A program made the translations under genes and the position numbers. This document shows positions 47,842 through 59,428 of a stretch of DNA of 64,000 nt, one piece after another; positions within the stretch are counted from its first letter, which is position 1, and each line of letters starts with the position of its first letter. Source of the DNA: Rhexocercosporidium sp. MPI-PUGE-AT-0058 (lineage: Eukaryota; Ascomycota; Leotiomycetes; Helotiales); assembly GCA_020746875.1 (NCBI GenBank), contig JAGTJL010000023.1, positions 620,001-684,000 on the forward strand, in the 5' to 3' direction. The notes under the pieces are model-generated. The model ran no database searches, was not told where the DNA came from, and was given only the letters and a program-made list of their open reading frames with translations.

Positions 47842-49476
47842 GGGGGTGATGCGAGGGGAGAGTGATGGGTGAGTGATGACTTGACAAAGATGTGGTAGTG
47901 TGCTTTGTTCTCAATCTCGATGATACCGATTCAGTTCTTGCACTGCATACCTGCAGTGGCTGTTGTTCTCCTTACTCGTTTGGGGATTGCTGGCGTTTAC
48001 GGTTGTGGCAGGGCGATTTTCCTGCGCCCTCAATTAAAGAATGGGATCCAACGTGAGAAGGATGGGGGGGGGGGGGGGATCAAAAAAAAAGGGAAAATTG
48101 GAATACCGCGGCATTCAGCAGAAGGAGTCCTTCACTGGAAGTGATTCATCAATGGACAAAAGACAAGAGAATGGGCCCCCAAAAATAGACTTCAGATGGA
48201 CTTACTGGATGGATGGACGGGGGGTGGGTTTTGCATTTTTGGAGTCCTTTTTTTGTCTGACTTGGCTCAGGTCTGGGTTGGGCTACAGGTATGTCATACA
48301 TAATAGGGAACAAAAAGGGCAACGGCAACGGCAACGGGAAAGGAAAAGGAAAGGAAAAGAGAATGAAAAGTAGAATGAGGTAATGAATGTGATATCAATC
48401 ACACACTGGACGTTAATTAGCATAGATTCAGCATAGCTTAGAAAATAGCAAGTAGGAAAACAAGCATAGAAAAAGGGACAACATGAAATCATTGTATATC
48501 TGCCTGTTTTAGTAGGCCGACCACCCACTGCCTGGTGCTGCTTCGAGGTGAGATGAGAAGAAGTGAGGACAAGATTCAACTTCTCGCCCTGAGCGAGTTC
48601 CGTGCGAGGAGAGGATGTGGCTGTCGATGACCTGGTCATCTTGACTTTCTTGAAGATAGACTCGTTTTCATTTTCACTTTTAGACCTCTAGGCACATACA
48701 CGCGACTAAGAACTCGTTGCATCGTAAAAGCAGTATGCCTTTGTATGTCATACATAAAACTCCCTCACACACGCATTTATGGAGAAGGAAACGGGAGAGA
48801 AGGAGGAGAAGAAGAAGCTCATCGAAGGCTAACGTCTGCCTGCGCCATCCATAACACATCATCCCCGTTCATTCGGTCGTTCTACATCCACATCCACATC
48901 CACATCCACCCCAGCAGCTTTCATCTCTTTGCATCTCAACCCATGCCATCTCAAACCAAACCAGACCAGACCACACTTTTATCTTGCATTCCTTCAAAAA
49001 AAAAAAATTCTTCCTTCCCTCCCTGCTCAAACGCCACCCTATCGAAAATGAAAGAAGCGTACCAAGACGATCACGAGAGATGAATAGCCTGTTCATCCGT
49101 CATGACGTCTAGCCCAACAGCCGCACCTGTCGACCCTCCACTTCCTGAACGGCCACGGCTTTTGAGACTCCCATTGCTCGGCGTTTTCGTGATCGTGTTC
49201 TGAAAAGAGAAGCATCTTCGTCAATGAAACCGGTCTAAACTTGTTTCGCTTTTCGTGTGTTGCAAGCAGGCAAGTGATGAATGACAAGTAGGTGGATGCG
49301 TAAGCTGGGATGGGACAAGATGAAGTGATTGTGTGAAGGGATGCTGTATAGGTATTGAGGAGAATGGAAAAGGGGAGGTAGGTATGCGTGAGCCAACACT
49401 CTATCCGTGACAAAACTTCACACACAGTTGGGCGCCCCAAAAACACGCAGAATGAAGCGGCATAGTACAGGGACAA
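47842..49476. other. Intergenic region with homopolymers and simple repeats
   Basis: A run of 15 G (48064-48078) is followed by an A run; a GGCAAC/GGAAAA purine repeat lies at about 48318-48360; a CCACAT hexanucleotide repeat at about 48886-48909; an A run near 48998-49009. No supported gene. It separates the convergent 3' ends of the BCS1-like and PP2A genes. Confidence 0.55.
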
Positions 49477-51728
49477 TCATCGCTGGCTTCTGGAGGAGCC
49501 TACCGAGTTTTGTCGATCATGAGTTGGTCTTCGCTCCCTTCTCTCTCCATCTTGTAACTTCAACGAATCCAATCTCTTCTGGTTGTCTTCAGTGATTGGA
49601 TCCAGCTCGTCTGGCTTTCCCTTTCTTGATGAGGATATGCTCACTGCCGATGGTCTTGTCGTGCCGTTGGTCTTCCCACGCTTGGCTTGCTCACCCAATG
49701 CCTTCCACTTGTTCTCTCTGGCTTGTTCGCGAGCTTCGGCGTTGTTTTGATGTTCGGTATAATCGTGGGAGCAGTCATCAAACAGTTGGGGGTTGATCTC
49801 CATGAACAGCTTCATTGCGTTATAGACCATACCATGAATCGTCCTTGGATGTGTTAGTGATTTCATCAAACTGAGGTTCGCACACTTACCTGTTCCAGTG
49901 ACCCTTTGAGTTCTCGTAGAGAGGCGCAAACATGATAGGGAGGATAATTTCGACATTGTCGCTAACCAAATTGCAGAAGTATTCGTTGTTCCAGAAGTAG
50001 AGCGCCCGCTCGGCTACTTGGAAATGGGGACTGGCAACGGACTTTGCGAGTTGGTGGAAAAGTGGTTCTTGAACTTTGGCGAATTCTGCTGGATCCATGA
50101 CTTCAAAGATGTCTTCAACCTCGTTCAGGAACATTACTTCTTTCGTGCTGTTGACCTTTGGCCAATATCTGAGAAGACCGAGTACAACCTGTCTCTGTTA
50201 GCTTGTTCCCAAACACCTTCTGGGTTACGTACCTCTTCCGTCAATGCTGCATCCTTCTCCAAGAATTGAACAATACAGTATGCCAATTGAGGATGATACA
50301 TGCTGAGACTCTTGACCTTGTGAAGAGGAAGTAGCACCCTTGTCAAGAACAACTTGTGCTCCTCCTTGAGTGGAAGAGCGAATCCGTTGATGATAGACCC
50401 GAGGATTTCCAGCAGCTCAGCAATACCATTGAATCTCTCCGTCTCGTAAACGAATTGGAAGAACACATTATTGATCGATCTTCGAATGTATGATCGCAGG
50501 TTGAGGAATTTTCCATATATTCTGTGCAGGGTTGTCTTCAGAAAGTCTCGTTCGCGAGGGTCCTCGGAGTCGAAGAGCTCAAGGAGTTGCAGAACAAAGC
50601 TGTGGTCAATGTATGCCTTGGCAATATTGGTGTTGAAATCTTGACTCTCGATAAATCTCAAGAAGAATTCGTAAACGACTTGAATATGGGGCCATGCAAC
50701 CTCAAGAACTGGCTCGTCCTCTTCGGGATCGAATGCCTCTCCTTGTGGGTTCATTGGGGGCGGAATTGGTCGGAAGAGATTCTTGCTGAACATATCGACC
50801 ACTCTTGGGTACATGGCCTCCGTGATGACTTGTCTGTTGTTCGCAACGTAGTCCAACAGCTCATGCAATGCTAATCTCTTGATCTCCTTCGACTTCATAT
50901 CTCCACTTGCATCGTTGAAATCGAAAATGACGTTGCATTGGTCGATTTTCTGCATGAACAGGTCTTGTCTGCGATTGGGAGGTACTTCATGGAACCCGGG
51001 CAGCTTCTCAAGCTCTCGTTGTGGGGATATATCAAATCTGGACGAGTGTTGTCTCTTCGGAGTTCTGATTCCTTCAGGTACGTCCTTTGGAGTTGCCTGT
51101 AACCGATCGAACATCAGTGACTTCTGACCTGCTTTTGGTGGGGCAAGATCGTGTGGCATCGTCTCAGCTGCACCTGGAGGGGGGATGTGCTGCAAAATCC
51201 GGTTAGTATCTGCCAAATACTTTGCTTCTTGGAAAAACCTACTGGAGCACTTGGGCTGATAATCACACTTGGAGGAAGACCATGTCGACTTGGAGTTCCA
51301 GGTCCACCAGCACTTGGTGAACCACCTCCCATAGCATTGAAGCGATCTGGTGCAACATGACCTGGATTTAAGGAGTTGGCTGAGCCAGTCTGAGGAGCAG
51401 GGCTTGCAGCGTTTGTAGCACCGCCATCATTTGGAGGAAGTGGCTTGTTTCTTGGATCGTTGAGTGCGGTTGTCGAGGAGGATGGGGTAGTTATCGGGGA
51501 TTGTGCTGCTTCTCTTGACGAACCTGATTGCGAAGGTGAAGATGTTCCGTCCTTCGAGTCCTTGTTCTTGGATTTGGAGGATTTGTTTGGGTCTTTTGCG
51601 CGCGAGAGCTGCTCATGCTGAATGGGTTAGCATTTGTTCATGAAGGGTTCTATCAGAGCGTCGCAGGGAACGCTGTGCCTGATTTAGGTCGCAGGGAGAC
51701 TCACAACCCTCTGCCTAAAGCCCTTCAT
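49477..51728 (-). CDS. rts1: PP2A regulatory subunit B56 (B'), Rts1 orthologue
   Basis: Five exons (51705-51728, 51243-51617, 50233-51189, 49890-50188, 49477-49843) encode 673 residues. A 24-bp first exon (MKGFRQRV) is followed by a Ser/Asn-rich disordered N-terminus, then the conserved [21 protein letters not shown] stretch. The long B56 HEAT-like solenoid comes next (residues about 170 to 570), with well-conserved blocks such as [35 protein letters not shown] and [19 protein letters not shown]. The tail is Lys/Arg/Ser-rich. B56 targets the PP2A core to substrates; in yeast Rts1 works in stress response, cell size and chromosome cohesion. All exon joins are in frame and follow GT-AG. It is divergent from the TFIIIC gene. 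Confidence 0.95.
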
Positions 51729-53009
51729 CTTCAATAATGGTCAAGAATTTCTAGCTTTGGTCTTTCTATACCTTCCGCACAAGCAGTAGTTGAATAGCCT
51801 GGTAATCCGCAGACTAGATAAGAACCTAGTACTTCGATGGTGGGGAGTTGATGAGGCTCTAAGCAAGGGTGATGAGTTTACGTCGTTCTCAGCAGCGAAG
51901 TTGAACGATGAGTTCGCCTTCTCCGAGATGACAATATGCCAGGGTGAATCCTAGAAGATCCAAACAATTGTATGATACTGCTCGGATTGATGGAGCTTGC
52001 GGATCGGGTAGGGGACCTTGTTTGTAGAATCCTCGAGCTCAAGAACGGGGCGCTTCGCAGCAGGGATAGCTGCCACAAGTATTGAAGAGTATTTTCTCCT
52101 CTTGCCCATGCGTAACCCTGGAGTTCTGTGATGTTCGTAATTGACGTTCAAATCGAAGGGAGCTGGTGATGTTGTTTCGCGCTTGCGGGGGGGTTCTGCA
52201 TGAAGGAGAGAGGTCTGGTCAGCGCATTGCCCAAAAGCTTCCCCATCACCACAGCAGATATCTTGCTCCGAATGATTCGCACGCACGGGACAATCACCAA
52301 CAGCTCTCAAGAGTCTCCTCCGCTGACTGCTGCAAGCTCGTGAACCTGCTCTGCGGCGGCAAGGTCCTTGACTGCGGCGGGCGGTGAATAGGCTCTTCCC
52401 GCTCCTACACTGACGTTGAGGAGAAAGAGGCCAAGACCTAACGTAACCAAATAACGCGTCCGGCGCACCTCTCGAGCTTGGAGGGACTGGCTGCGAGGTA
52501 GAGGAGGAGGATCTTCGAGTATTGTCGAGAGATCAATGAACGGACACTGGTAAGTGGAACTTGCTCTGCGGCTTCAAAGCATCGAATCAACACTGCGACC
52601 TCGAGCTGGATTGTCTGTCTGTCTGTCTGTCTGTCTTTTGCTGGGCTCTGGCTTTCTCTCTGGCTCTCTGGCTCTGGGCGTCGGTTGTTTCCCCTCCACG
52701 ACTTGAGATGCCCCTAAGCCCATTTGGCTTGCGCTAAAATATGGATGCCTGAATATATAAGGCATAAATATCATAAATTAAGGCATCAAGTGCTGAGGTC
52801 GCTGATTGGTCAGTGCACAGATGGACTCCAGGTTGATTGTGGAACCACCATGAATTTCCAGTCTTGATATATTCCAAAACTGCACGGAAAATACTCGAGT
52901 GGATTTGATACAAAACATCAAAGTATGGCCATCATAGGGGGTGTTCCTTGATATCATCGAGCCGAAACAAGCACCACACAACGCACTCTGAGCCTTCCAG
53001 TCCATAAAA
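51729..53009. other. Divergent promoter of rts1 and the TFIIIC subunit
   Basis: About 1.3 kb between the two start codons. A TGTC tetranucleotide repeat lies at 52611-52636, followed by a CT/GG-rich tract. The open frame at 51951-52310 (minus) has no recognisable similarity and probably lies in the rts1 leader. Confidence 0.5.
52611..52636. repeat. TGTC tetranucleotide microsatellite
   Basis: Just over six uninterrupted repeats of TGTC within the divergent promoter. Confidence 0.9.
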
Positions 53010-55562
53010 ATGCCCAGGCTGAACAGAGGCCCAGCACGGGCAAAGCAAGCACCTATCTACCAAATCGCCCCGAGAGAAATCACCGCCGTCGAGCATCCGC
53101 TGATCATACAGAATCTGGACAATGGAATCAATACATTTGGCAGAAACAAGCCTTTTCAGAGAGTGAGTTTGTTCATTCACCTTCCTTTCCCAGCTCCGTT
53201 TGTTACTAAATCATCGTCACGATTATTGCAGTCTCGTGACTTGACTCGTTTTCATCGATACACCCGCTAACAACCTCAGATCCTTAATTCTGTTGATCCA
53301 GAAGAATGCATACCGCTCTATCTGCGGCAAAACGACCCCATGTGTGTTCCAATCCTGTCACATAATACTCCGACCAACAATGTCCTCCTCAAGATCACCG
53401 TCCCCAAGCGGACAGGACGGAAGCGCAAGCGAGGCTCACAAGATCCATTCGAGGACAGCAATGCTCCAGATTCCGCTTTGGTTGCAGAATCCAATGCTCC
53501 AGATCCAGCCTTGATTCTACGGCCCGATGCTCCAGATCCTGCCCTGGTTCCAGCACCCAACGCTCCAGATCCCGCCGCGGTTCCAGCACCCAAAGCACCC
53601 AAAGTTCCCAAACCCACACCAACCCTTCTCAGTTCGGTCTCGAGAATGGACGAGCCTGCTCAAATTCTGAGAAAGTTGAAGGATAATGTGGGCAAGTATA
53701 CGGTAGAGGCTGTTGGGGAGATTCGGCAAACCCATCGGTACAGAGGTGAGCAATTCCTGAGCACGATCAGAATTTGGCTAACGACCTTAGGGATGTCTGA
53801 TTTCCATCAGTCCACAAGTAACACAGAATTCATTCCCAGGTTTACAAATACCATCCTCAGTGGTCGAAGTACATGCCACACACCCCTTCTTACTCCATCA
53901 TACTAACACTGAATAGTCGAGCATATACGAGAGTTTAAGCTGGATCAGAGAAGAGGTTGGAAGCCGAACGAAGATATTGTGCCCCCACCTATCATGTCAA
54001 GCCATGCATTGCCATTCAACTGGGGCTGGCATCAAGCCGTCCATCTCACCCAAGAACAAGACCAAAACGGGGAAAGAATCCTTGTTAATCACTCAAAGCC
54101 AGAGAAGGGTGGTGTGCAGTATCTCGGTCACGATGTTCAAGACATACCCTTCGAGCCAGACAGAGACGAACCCGCCGACGAAGCTATACTGCAACTCATC
54201 GCCACCCTAAAACAAGTCATGGAAGAACGACCAATCTGGACAAGAAGGTCTCTCCTCAATCGAGTCGGCAACGTTCCTGGCATCTACCAATTCAAGCAAG
54301 CGATCCCATTCGTCGGTTACCAATTCAAAGGCGGGCCATGGCGGGATGCACTCATTAAGTTTGGCGTTGATCCCAGGAAAGATCCCAAGTATCGCCAATA
54401 CCAGACATTCTTCTTCCAATTCAACGAAGAAAGCGAGAGAGTTGAAGGCGAGCCATGGCGCGATAATCGGCAAAGCTTCACCATATCGAAAAAGCATGGC
54501 ATCACGCACACCAACGACGACACGCACGTCTTTGATGGCAAGAAACTGACCCTGGATGGTAAGATCTGGCAGGTCTGCGATATCACGGTCCCATTACTGG
54601 TCAATTTGATGAAAGACGCTCCGTACAGAGACCAGTGCGAGATCCTGGCTGATGGTTGGTACTGCAACGGCACGATCGCCAAATTCAAAGGCATAATGAA
54701 GACCAAGCTCATCGCCGTCAAAGCCAAACGAGAAGTAGCTGATTCTGAATTCGAAGCCGCTCTGGCAATCCCAGACATCGTTCCAGACCGTCTCAGCAAG
54801 ATCATCTCAGTCCCACTTCCCGACCTTGGTCTCGACCCAGATGAGTTGGATGATATGCAGAAGAAGGGTATATTGAACGGCACCGAGGCTAAGACTATCC
54901 AGAGATGGGTCCGTAATAAGAAGAGCTACAAGGCGCGGTCAGAGCGGATCCGTGATGCATCAGACATGCCTAAGCGAATTGTGAAAAGAGGTCAAGGGAG
55001 TAAGAAGACGAAAGGGAAGGAAGCAGGGAATGCGGGAGAGAATGGTTCTGCAGCGGATGAACCTCCCCCCGATAACGCGGCTACAGTTGGTACCGCGGAC
55101 TCAGGACTTCTTGCACCTCCCGAAGGCGACGTTGTCCAATTGCCTGCCATTGCAGAAGTTGACACAGGAGGGCCTTTACAGGCAGGCCCGACAGCAGATG
55201 TATCTAGGGATGTGAGGCAAGAGGACTTTGGGGCCGGGATGGATGACAGCAGGGACGACGCCATGGATGACACACTCGCGACTATCGACGACGAAGCCAG
55301 CCCCGACATGATCATGGAAGATGCACTCGAAGACTTCGATGAACCAGTAACACCCAGAATGGTCGGTTCTAGTCCTGGTGTGGTTGTGTCCGACGACGAG
55401 GGCATGGACAGTGATGAGGAGCGAGATGCATTAGCCAGCGATATCGATGATGATGAGGAAGACTATTTCAGCGATGCGGTTGAGCATCAGGTGGGCGGGG
55501 TCGGAGGCGGAGATGGAGTTGGAGATGAGAATGAAGACGAAAATGAAGATGATGAGAACTGA
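53010..55562 (+). CDS. sfc1: RNA polymerase III factor TFIIIC, Tau95-type subunit
   Basis: Four exons: 53010-53162, 53280-53745, 53791-53868, 53917-55562; about 780 residues. The exon 3 donor may instead be at 53862. The N-terminus has IYQIAPREITAVEHPL and NINTFG-like text (DNGINTFG), then ECIPLYLRQNDPMC with HNTPTNNVLLKITVPKRTGRKRKRG. That is the pattern of fungal Tfc1/Sfc1 and human GTF3C5. Later blocks are HIREFKLDQRRGWKPNEDI and PPPIMSSHALPFNWGW, followed by the conserved RPIWTRRSLLNR and KFGVDPRKDPKYR region. The C-terminus is strongly acidic (Asp/Glu runs), also usual. It binds the A box of tRNA genes within TFIIIC. Special here: four tandem copies of a NAPDPALVPAP-like unit at about 53460-53600. 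The symbol is a family-level guess. Confidence 0.9.
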
Positions 55563-56845
55563 AGATGTTGCATCTTGTACGATAGAGATAGATCAAGCTA
55601 ACTGCTTTTACTTGACTTCACACAAACTAGTTAAAGGAAAGTAAAACAGACATATTTTGTCTCTCACTACATCCTCGTTCAAGCAAGCACCTTCGTGTCA
55701 CGGTAAATGTTCCAGCTGGTTTGAGCTCAATGCTTGAGTCCACAATGTTACAATGTATACTTGCTGTCAAGAACTCCCACATCACAAAACCCAACCAACC
55801 CCTATCAGCCAGCCTTTCCACACAGAAATCGTTCAGAATATTCTTACCCAAAAAGGCATCACGAACAATACTTTCCACCATCGTACTACTAGTAAGTGTA
55901 TATATATCTCTCTCGAGTATCCGCCTTGTTCTATCAGAATCCTCCTCGTTTCAAGTATAACTATAATCGTGATGTAGTTTGTGTATTGCATGGCTAATAC
56001 ATAGGCCCAAGATTATATCTACCTCCGTCAAAGTCGTCCACGGTGTATGCATGAGGGTGAAAAGATTGGAGTGTTTCGAAGTAAGCAGACTTGACCACGC
56101 CGAGGGAACCAGAGGGGGAAAATAATTTCAGACTGGGTGCGTCATCAGACTTGGATCAAAACATATGCTAAATTCGTGCCTTAAAAATAGAGATTGGATG
56201 CGAGGTCTGAACTTAAACCACAGAAGAAAGGAGGCAGTGAAAGTAGATATGTCTCCAACAGTATAAGTTCGAGCATGAAGTCGAGCATTATCCTTTCAAA
56301 ATCTAGCTGAATTTCTAGCTGTGAACTCACTTGCTCCTCTGATAGACAGCTTGGCTTTCTCCTCTAATGATCTAGTGAGGAGCCTCGCTCTGCAAGAAGC
56401 ATTGCACTCCCCCCCTCCGGGCGCTGCAAAAGTACCAGTTCCTAGCAGTCCCTGGTTCGCAAAAAGCTAGTTCCCCCCACGTAATCCAAGAACTGCTCAA
56501 ACTATCGACTGATCTATCCTGATTCGATCCTAGAGTAGCTTACTTTGTCGTGTCTCCTTGGCTATACTTGAATCCATGGAGGTTGTCCTCCGAGGGTTAA
56601 GCAATACTAAGACCGAGCCAGCATGAGTGGAAGTGGCATCAAGAGCAGACAATTTGGGATGAGGCCATCGAAAACAAATTTGTCAGTGTCAGATCCGCAA
56701 CTATATTGCCAGTTGTGTGAGAGATGCTCCATAACTGCGATCATCCAAATAAATCTAGCGAAGAATAGAAGTCCAGCCCAAGGAAGTAGAGTGGAATCCG
56801 AGACGTAAATCAGCTTCTGATTTAGAATGGAATCTGAACGCTTGA
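55563..56845. other. Convergent intergenic region
   Basis: About 1.3 kb between the 3' ends of the TFIIIC gene and the L-domain gene. No gene recognised; open frames are short and dissimilar to known families. Confidence 0.5.
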
Positions 56846-58634
56846 TCATGGCCTGTAGTCCGGAGGAAGAGAATCACGGCCCGGCCGCGGAGGAACATGC
56901 ACAGAACTAGGTGATGACATGGAGACCGCCGAAACAGGTGAGACTGGACGAGTAGAAGCTACCGAGCGACCAGAAACACCCAAGTGCTGATCTGGGTGCG
57001 TCCCCGTCCCTGGACGGGAGACATCGTATACGTCTGGAGCCAGAGTCGTGGCAGTAGAGGACGGTCGAGCTTGGTAGCTAGGAAGCGGTTCATCTGCATG
57101 TCGCGCAGAGAAGTCTTGAAGAGGATAAGAGGGAGGTCTCTTTTGAAAACTCTCTTTTGCCCAAATGCGCAGCAGCTTCGATGAGATGGTCGTCGCGCGG
57201 CCGGAACGATCTGGGTGACGATGGGAACGCCAGAGGCAGAACCCACAGCCTAGTCCAATGGATAGGACGACGAATACCGCGATTCCAACTCCTAGCCCGA
57301 TCTTGGCTGGGTACGTGAGTGTCTCCTTATGCTTGTGGTCCTCATCGTCATCCTTGTCATCGTGATCGTCGTTGCCGGATGTAGATACGGTGGAGTTCCG
57401 AGGCGTGCAGCTGTAACGCGTACCGACGGCGAAGTTTCGCTCGATAGTACTGCAGTCAAACTTATCCAGTGAGCCTCGAATGCTTGCGAATTCGCCAACT
57501 GTAACGGCCTTTGGAAGATCAAAGCTTATAGCTGTTAGCGGTAAACTCTAGAGAGGCTGATGTGTAGCTCACGAAGTGATGTTCGAATATACATTCAAGT
57601 AGCCACCGATGTACTCAAGGGAGGAGAACCCCCCTCCAAAGGTAGTCAGACGCTCATTGTCGGTCACAGTCAGGTCGTTTTGGACGCTCTGTAATTTTGG
57701 GAAAGCAATCTCCTTGAGATATGTATTGTTCGAGATTGTGAGGCTGCCATGTTTGTCCTCCGTGCCCACCTGTATCAGGGATGGGACAACCAGATCTTCA
57801 AGTCTTGGACTGTCGAAAATGTCAAGATTGGCTAGACGTTCCGCATTGATGGTGATTTTCTGGCAGCCCTGAAGGGAAAATGTGGCGTTGTGGGTATTCC
57901 GTAGATCGCTCGTGAATGAAATATCGTTGGTGGTACCTACCCGGACGTCCGTTCCTGATGTCTCATTGCTCATGGTGCCGTTGAGATATAAAGACCCTCT
58001 ATTATCGAAGATTGCATTTATCCTCGTGATACTGGCGAGATTTGGGAACTCGAGCTGACTGATATTGTGTTGGTACAGATCCATGGTCTTAATCTGTAGC
58101 GTCTGGGCCATCGTCCATGTTTGAAGCGCTGGAGCATACAGCTTGATCGAGTCCAGTTTCGAAAGAGACGGAAGCTCCAAGGTTTGGAGAGTCTCAGCTC
58201 TGATCTCCAAATAGCCCCGAATCTCTTCCAAGCGTGGGAAACTGAAGGTTAAGGGAACTGGAACAGTCTCCACGAGCTGCCTGTCCCAGACTTTTCCGTC
58301 TACTCCATCAGAGGGGAAAATCAATATATGCCCTAGAATGGTCACTAAATTGGGCAGAAGCGCAGAAGTACTCGTCGCTATGGTGAGGTTTCCATCTATA
58401 GTTGTGCAACCTGCGATGCGCTCAACATCCTCCTCAGAAATCAACCTTAACTTGAAGGGATCGTTCAGAGCGACGCAAGGATCACCGAGATCTGTAGCAA
58501 TTGTTGTATCTGTGCACGATAGAATCAGGGCCGTTCTGATATTAGAGGAGAGGCAACGGGCCCTAGATACTCATACCTTGGGCAAGCACAGGCGCGACTG
58601 CGAGACAGAAATACAAGGCCGTGAGGGCATACAT
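56846..58634 (-). CDS. Secreted/membrane receptor-L-domain (Ecm33-like) protein
   Basis: Three exons (58577-58634, 57573-58509, 56846-57524) encode 557 residues. The first exon is exactly a signal peptide (MYALTALYFCLAVAPVLAQ). The ectodomain shows the leucine-rich L-domain rhythm of the Ecm33/Sps2 group (FPRLEEIRGYLEIRAETLQ, FPKLQSVQNDLTVTDNERL), with several N-glycosylation sequons and a C-terminal Cys pair (DCSTI and SCTPR). An Asp/His/Lys-rich stalk follows. A membrane span lies at about residues 405-429 (KIGLGVGIAVFVVLSIGLG), then about 125 cytoplasmic residues rich in Ser, Pro and Tyr. Classical Ecm33 is GPI-anchored, so a span with a long tail sets this protein apart. Likely in the cell wall/plasma membrane; function unknown. 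The acceptor at 58510 was chosen because it alone keeps the frame. Confidence 0.82.
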
Positions 58635-59428
58635 GGCTGCAGCGAGTCACGACTAAGAGTACAGATTGGCGAGAATTGAATGACACCAAGGGCGCTGGCT
58701 GGATGCACAAGGAAGGCGAGCTGTCAACCTGGACTTGTACTGTTTGGCAGACCTGCAAACTATGCCGGCATAACACGCATTTTCAAGGGACGAAGAGGAC
58801 AAGAAGAATAAGAGCAAGAAAAGGAACGCGAATGAGGCGGGCAAGCAGATGATGAAGCTAGCTAGAATCCTAAATCCCCTGTGAGGCACAGTTGAATACG
58901 ATGGTGTTGCTGGTCTGCAGCTGGGGTCGAGCGGCACAGCCATTGTTATTGGACCACAGCGGGTGGCTTACTGCGTGGTAGTATATGGCCTTCCAAATCG
59001 GGGCCATCCGAGCTAAAAGGGGTGTTGGCCGGTCCATTGCCAAGGTCTGTCTATTCAGCCTTGAGATGATCCAAAGTTGGCTGGCGGATACTGACACAGG
59101 CCAGACCCTGATATAGATACATGGTGATTTCGTATGCTGATTATGTAATACATGGCTGAAACCTTTCAAGTAAAAGTCTTGCTCTTGAAATCGGAGAAGC
59201 GGAGGCGGGAGCGGGACTTGTGTTGGAGCTCCTCGCCAAGGAATTAAGCTTAAAGTGAAACGGGAACGGGATCGGGATCTCGGCGTTTGGCAGAATATTC
59301 TCACCGCCTCCATTTCCAGCGTGACGTCTAGAATTTCCCCTCCACCAAAACTCACCACGCCACACCACAGTCCTACAGAGTGGACGATTTCTTCCACCAC
59401 CTGTCCATTGTTCAACGCACAACGGCAA
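58635..59428. other. Divergent promoter of L-domain and hydroxylase genes
   Basis: About 790 bp. The hydroxylase frame is open from 59255, but a later ATG is preferred as start. The open minus-strand frames here are shadows with no family match. Confidence 0.45.

Noticed and set aside
51951..52310. 119-codon minus-strand frame upstream of rts1
   Set aside because: No similarity to any family and lies in the leader/promoter; could be a uORF region but is unsupported.
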